Source: CAZNHL01 sp964572965
Lineage (GTDB): Bacteria > Bacteroidota > Bacteroidia > Cytophagales > UBA9547
Assembly: GCA_964572965.1 (NCBI GenBank)
Contig: CAZNHL010000074.1
Span: 1 to 17,459 of the forward strand
DNA length: 17,459 nt
Direction of reading: 5' to 3'
The position numbers and the translations under genes are program-made. The first letter of the stretch is position 1. Each line of letters begins with the position of its first letter. Shown one piece after another: positions 14,313 to 17,459 of this stretch. The notes beneath the pieces were generated by a model. The model was not told the origin of the DNA, ran no database searches, and saw only the letters and a program-made list of their open reading frames with translations.

Positions 14313-14504
14313 TCAGTTTTTGGCTAATTGTCTTCGAAAGACGAATGAAAGAACTAATTGAAGCGCACTGAACAGGAGACAGAGCCAATAACCTATCAGT
14401 ATCCTTTCAAAGTCAATTAAGCCACCAATAAGTGAAGAAGCAACAAGGGCGATAAAAATAAGTAAGGATATTACCGGAATTAATTTGTAACGGTTAAAGG
14501 ACAT
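14313..14504 (-). CDS. Downstream part of a small membrane protein, probably frameshifted
   Basis: The 63-residue frame begins MSFNRYKLIPVISLLIFIAL and holds two hydrophobic segments (about 8-31 and 37-57), ending FRRQLAKN. Upstream of the Met the same frame stays open and hydrophobic (LGYFLCWLSLIL). Joined to the ORF at 14537-14941 by one extra base near 14537-14545, it would form a single 209-residue protein with four membrane segments: one N-terminal, a Ser/Thr/Asp/Glu-rich loop, then three at the C terminus. The function is unknown; no domain recognised. It could also be a separate 63-residue protein, but I consider the single broken gene more likely. Confidence 0.5.
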   Translation of the reverse strand: MSFNRYKLIPVISLLIFIALVASSLIGGLIDFERILIGYWLCLLFSALQLVLSFVFRRQLAKN

Positions 14505-14536
14505 GAGTATTAAGCTGAGCCAACATAGAAAATATC

Positions 14537-14941
14537 CTAAAGGGAGAGCAGAGGGTATGCTCCATCAGGAAGCAGAGAAGCTTTATCCAGGGCACTAACG
14601 ACGCTCATTGTTAAGCCAAATCCAGTGATACATATATTATCACCGTATTTTTGTGCTATCATAGTTTCCCATATAGCCTCCAGTATAGAATTATTTTCGA
14701 TGGTTTTTTGTGAAGAATCAGCTGTAATTGATTCACTATTGTCCGAACGGTTAACAAAAGAGGTTGAATCAATAGTTGAAGAGTCTGGATAACTTTCAGT
14801 TTCAATAGCAGTAGAGTCAACGATTGCAGTTTCTTCTATTTCTTTTTTCTGAATGCTGCAAAAAGTAACGAAAGGCAGGAAGAAACTTAGTAAAGTGATG
14901 ACATTAACTAGTTTGAGGATTGTTGCATTACTAAGCTTCAT
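14537..14941 (-). CDS. Upstream part of a small membrane protein, probably frameshifted
   Basis: The 134-residue ORF starts MKLSNATILKLVNVITLLSF with one membrane segment ending LPFVTFCS, followed by a low-complexity Ser/Thr/Asp/Glu-rich stretch (about 32-85) and a second hydrophobic part from about 100 that stops abruptly at LLPDGAYPLLSL. In the -1 shifted frame the hydrophobic sequence continues (LGYFLCWLSLILMSF) into the ORF at 14313-14504. A missing T in the CCCTTT run near the stop would explain it. FVTFC does not fit a lipobox well. It starts 24 bases past the end of the acyltransferase reading frame. No function can be assigned. Confidence 0.55.
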   Translation of the reverse strand: MKLSNATILKLVNVITLLSFFLPFVTFCSIQKKEIEETAIVDSTAIETESYPDSSTIDSTSFVNRSDNSESITADSSQKTIENNSILEAIWETMIAQKYGDNICITGFGLTMSVVSALDKASLLPDGAYPLLSL

Positions 14942-14964
14942 GGCCTTTTTTTAGATAATCGATA

Positions 14965-15813
14965 TTAGTAGATTTGCTGCTTTTTCCATCTTTTATGTGA
15001 CCAGAGCCAGTCAGATGGAGCCTTTCTGATACTTTCTTCTACTTTTTCAGCAAAACGGTCAACCACATCGGTTTGGTCTTTTTAGAATGGAGGTTTTGCT
15101 ATCAGGTGGAAAGTTACTTCGTAAAAGCCGCGTTTTACACGCACCATTTCAACATACATTACCGGTAAGTCAGCCTTTTCAGAAATTTTGTTTGCCCCTC
15201 TGAAAAAGGATGTATCCTGCCCGAAAAGTCTGGTAATATACATCTGGTCACCGGGGTGAGGAGTCTGGTCAGCTACCATGGCAATACTTCTTACGATGTC
15301 TCTTCGATTGATGAGTTCTCTCATTGTTTTTGCCATAGGGACAGGATATGCACCAAATTTACTTCTCAGAGAGAGCATGAACTTGTCAAAATAGCTGTTA
15401 TGCAATGGACGATAAACAGCATCAATGGGATAAGGGAATTTGGCAGAACATGCTAAGAGAAGCCATTCCCAATTACATTGGTGACTGGAAAGGGTCATAA
15501 AAGATTTACCGTTGTCAAGAAATGATAAAGGCAAATCCGGATTCGTAAATCCAACATGTCTGAGCATGTCGTATTTCGTTATGGAAATTGATTTTATGGT
15601 TTCAACTATAACATCGCAGAGGTTTCTGTAAAAATCAGCACAAAGTATCTCAATTTCTTTTTCTGATTTTTCGGGAAAAGCATGCCGCAAATTGGTTTTA
15701 ACTACATCTTTCCTGTAGCGTGCAACTTTGAATAATACGAAGCGCAGGGTGTCAGATAGTACATAGAGTACTGAAAAAGGTAAAAATGATACTAGTTTAA
15801 AGAACCACATCAA
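14965..15813 (-). pseudogene. LpxL/HtrB-type lipid A (lysophospholipid) acyltransferase with an in-frame stop
   Basis: LpxL-family enzymes add a secondary acyl chain to lipid A precursors at the inner membrane. The frame shows an N-terminal membrane anchor (about 3-30), NLRHAFPEKS, the catalytic HX4E in SSHQCNWEW (His111, Glu116), YRPLHNSYFDK, MVADQTPHPGD and RLFGQDTSFFRGA. ATG 15813 is the likely start. At codon 244 there is a TAA (15082-15084), but the same frame continues for 38 more codons and ends in PSDWLWSHKRWK, the family's conserved C-terminal region, with a stop at 14965. The whole frame is 282 residues, the usual length. Either the gene is disrupted, or one base of the TAA is an error; the intact active site and frame favour a recent event or a draft mistake. 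A good promoter is upstream. Confidence 0.82.
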
Positions 15814-15849
15814 ACAGCGTGAATTGAGTAAATTGTGATAATTTTACGG

Positions 15850-15880
15850 CAAATCTAATAAACACTATGAGTGTTCCAAA
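15850..15880 (-). promoter_or_regulatory. Bacteroidota-type promoter of the acyltransferase gene
   Basis: On the minus strand TTTG (15880-15877) and TAGATTTG (15857-15850) are separated by exactly 19 bases, a full match to the consensus TTTG, about 19 bases, TAnnTTTG. The -7 box lies about 37 bases upstream of the acyltransferase ATG. The upstream element lies inside the first codons of the divergent wbqC-like gene. Confidence 0.7.
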
Positions 15881-16502
15881 GAAAGTCTTGATTGAACTGC
15901 ATTATTTGCCCTCTATAGCATGGTTTCAGTATTTGTATTGGGCAGACGAATTTGTGATAGAAGCTTGCGAGAATTATCAGAAGCAAAATTACCGAAATCG
16001 CTGCCATATACTTACAGCCAATGGAATGAAGGAATTAGTAGTGCCTGTAAAGCATTCTGCGGAAAAAGTTCTGTTTAAAGATATTGAAATAGATAACACA
16101 CAACATTGGCAGAAAATTCACTGGCGTACCATCAAAAGTGCTTATGGAAAGTCTGCTTTCTTTGAGCATTATGGATATCGATTTGAAAAGATGTACCAGA
16201 AACAGTATGACAAGTTGTGGGACTGGAATATGGATATCCTGACATTATGTCTTGCTATATTAAAAAAAGAAGACAGAATTACTTTGTCTCAGGAGTATGA
16301 AAATAAGCCTGAAAATACAATTATTGATCTCAGATCTGCGTTACATCCCAAAAAACTGCAACCTATGGAGCAGCCATTCGTATCGGGGCATTATATTCAA
16401 GTCTTTGGCAATAAATTTGTAGAAAACCTGAGTGTCTTAGATTTGATTTTCTGTGAAGGTCCTTATGCTTCCAAATGGTTGTCGAGCACTTTAATAGCCT
16501 GA
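15867..16502 (+). CDS. WbqC-family protein
   Basis: The 211-residue protein matches the WbqC-like family. Diagnostic parts are ELHYLPSIAWFQYLYWADEF (11-30), the YQKQNYRNRCHI block (37-48), VPVKHS (59-64), the HWRTIKSAYGKSAFFEHY block (84-101), and the C-terminal LSVLDLIFCEGP (187-198). Family members are often found in surface-polysaccharide clusters; their biochemical role is not settled. It is divergent from the lipid A-type acyltransferase with a 53-base gap, a pairing that fits envelope biogenesis, but that is context only. No signal peptide or membrane segment. The start ATG at 15867 is preceded by AT-rich DNA without a Shine-Dalgarno. Confidence 0.88.
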   Translation: MSVPKKVLIELHYLPSIAWFQYLYWADEFVIEACENYQKQNYRNRCHILTANGMKELVVPVKHSAEKVLFKDIEIDNTQHWQKIHWRTIKSAYGKSAFFEHYGYRFEKMYQKQYDKLWDWNMDILTLCLAILKKEDRITLSQEYENKPENTIIDLRSALHPKKLQPMEQPFVSGHYIQVFGNKFVENLSVLDLIFCEGPYASKWLSSTLIA

Positions 16503-16606
16503 TCAAAACTGAAGAATTTGCAATATTAAGGGGTGTAAATTTATTAGTAATTTATGCGTATAATCAATAGATTTACGTTAATTAACATGAGCTAAAGCCG
16601 ATGTTT

Positions 16607-17459
16607 ATGGAAGCGAAATTTTCAAATAGGGTTAAAGAAGTGATTTCCCTCGCACGTGAAGAAGCGATGCGCCTGGGTCACGATTATATTGGAACCGAAC
16701 ATTTGCTTTTAGGGATGATCCGTGAAGGTGAGGGGTTAGCAATAACATTGTTGAAAAAATTGGGTGTTTCAGTTGAAGAACTGAGAACAACAATTGAACA
16801 ATATACAAAAGGAACGGCGACTAATACTGTGAAAAGTATGGATCGTATTCCATTAACACGCCAGTCTGAAAAGACATTGAAGATAACTTATCTGGAGGCG
16901 AAAATTTTTAAAAGTGAACTGATTGGTACAGAGCATTTGCTTCTTTCTATATTGAGAGATACAGATAATCTTGCTACTCAGATTTTAGATAAGTTTGATG
17001 TAAATTACGAAGTAGTGAAGGAACTTTTAGAGTATCAGCAAAACCACCCTACAGCTTCATCTGACACTGATGACAATGACGATGATAGCTCAAGACTTTT
17101 TGGTGGCGGACAGCAGTCTGGCAGAGAACAATCTGCAAAAGGTACTGCAGAAAAGTCACGTACACCTGTTTTAGATAACTTTGGTCGCGATCTGACCAAA
17201 CATGCTGAAGACGGAAAGTTAGATCCTATCGTAGGTCGTGAAAAAGAAATTGAGCGTGTAGCTCAGATTCTTAGCCGTAGAAAGAAAAACAATCCGATCC
17301 TTATAGGTGAGCCGGGTGTTGGTAAAACAGCCATCGCTGAAGGTTTGGCATTGAGAATCATCCAGAAGAAAGTATCTCGTGTACTTTTCGGAAAACGTGT
17401 AATTACGCTTGATCTGGCTTCTTTGGTGGCAGGTACTAAATACCGTGGCCAGTTTGAAG
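16607..17459 (+). CDS. clpC: ATP-dependent Clp protease ATP-binding subunit ClpC, 3' end beyond the window
   Basis: ClpC is the AAA+ unfoldase that feeds proteins to ClpP. The visible 284 residues contain two N-domain repeats, GTEHLLLG (29-36) and GTEHLLLS (107-114). A low-complexity Asp/Ser-rich and Gly/Gln-rich linker follows (about 147-186), then the start of the first AAA+ module with LDNFGRDLTKHAEDGKLDPI, VGREKEIERV (209-218) and Walker A GEPGVGKT (234-241); the sequence ends within TKYRGQFE before Walker B. I chose ATG 16607 (MEAKFSNRV) over an in-frame ATG at 16601 because family members begin with MEAKFS. The M domain and second AAA+ module lie outside the window. No promoter box was found in the 104-base gap after the WbqC-family gene. 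Confidence 0.95.
   Translation, partial: MEAKFSNRVKEVISLAREEAMRLGHDYIGTEHLLLGMIREGEGLAITLLKKLGVSVEELRTTIEQYTKGTATNTVKSMDRIPLTRQSEKTLKITYLEAKIFKSELIGTEHLLLSILRDTDNLATQILDKFDVNYEVVKELLEYQQNHPTASSDTDDNDDDSSRLFGGGQQSGREQSAKGTAEKSRTPVLDNFGRDLTKHAEDGKLDPIVGREKEIERVAQILSRRKKNNPILIGEPGVGKTAIAEGLALRIIQKKVSRVLFGKRVITLDLASLVAGTKYRGQFE

Overview
The window looks like a chromosomal segment of a member of the Bacteroidota, probably Sphingobacteriaceae (Pedobacter-like). The reasons are the AT-rich DNA (about 40% GC in the genes I counted), few Shine-Dalgarno sequences, promoters of the Bacteroidota type (TTTG, about 19 bases, TAnnTTTG), and the gene repertoire: sigma-54 beside AsnRS, class III PPK2, a WbqC-family protein beside an LpxL-type acyltransferase, PyrR-PyrB without PyrI, and a ClpC with an N-terminal repeat domain. 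The genus is inference.

Layout. On the minus strand from the left edge lie a partial tRNA-Arg(ACG) with its own promoter, then a PAP2-like membrane protein and rpoN, which are adjacent and likely co-transcribed. Divergent from rpoN are asnS and a secreted helical protein of unknown role, each followed by a strong hairpin. Next comes an AT-rich accessory patch (4525-5250). It carries one small unknown ORF and REP-like palindromes, and a 48-bp direct repeat of the end of the neighbouring SirB1-like gene flanks it. After it, all on the minus strand: the SirB1-like gene, an acyl-CoA carboxylase beta subunit of methylcrotonyl-CoA carboxylase type (split by a 10-N gap), a PPK2 and DUF2252 pair, three tandem GntR paralogues, pyrR-pyrB, a small membrane protein (apparently frameshifted) and a lipid A-type acyltransferase with an in-frame stop. 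The plus strand then carries a WbqC-family gene and the first 284 codons of clpC.

How the genes relate. Most of the window is housekeeping: translation (tRNA, AsnRS), transcription (RpoN), pyrimidine synthesis (PyrB/PyrR), branched-chain acyl-CoA breakdown, polyphosphate metabolism, envelope lipid synthesis and protein quality control. The accessory or unusual parts are the 4477-5298 duplication/insertion, the array of three GntR regulators whose effector domains have lost canonical metal ligands, and a 17-codon ORF with a strong ribosome binding site that overlaps the asnS start.

Sequence quality. Three defects affect annotation: the N gap at 7484-7493, which I infer stands for 20 rather than 10 bases; a probable one-base loss near 14537-14545; and a TAA at 15082-15084 inside an otherwise intact acyltransferase frame. 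The last two could be real mutations or draft errors.
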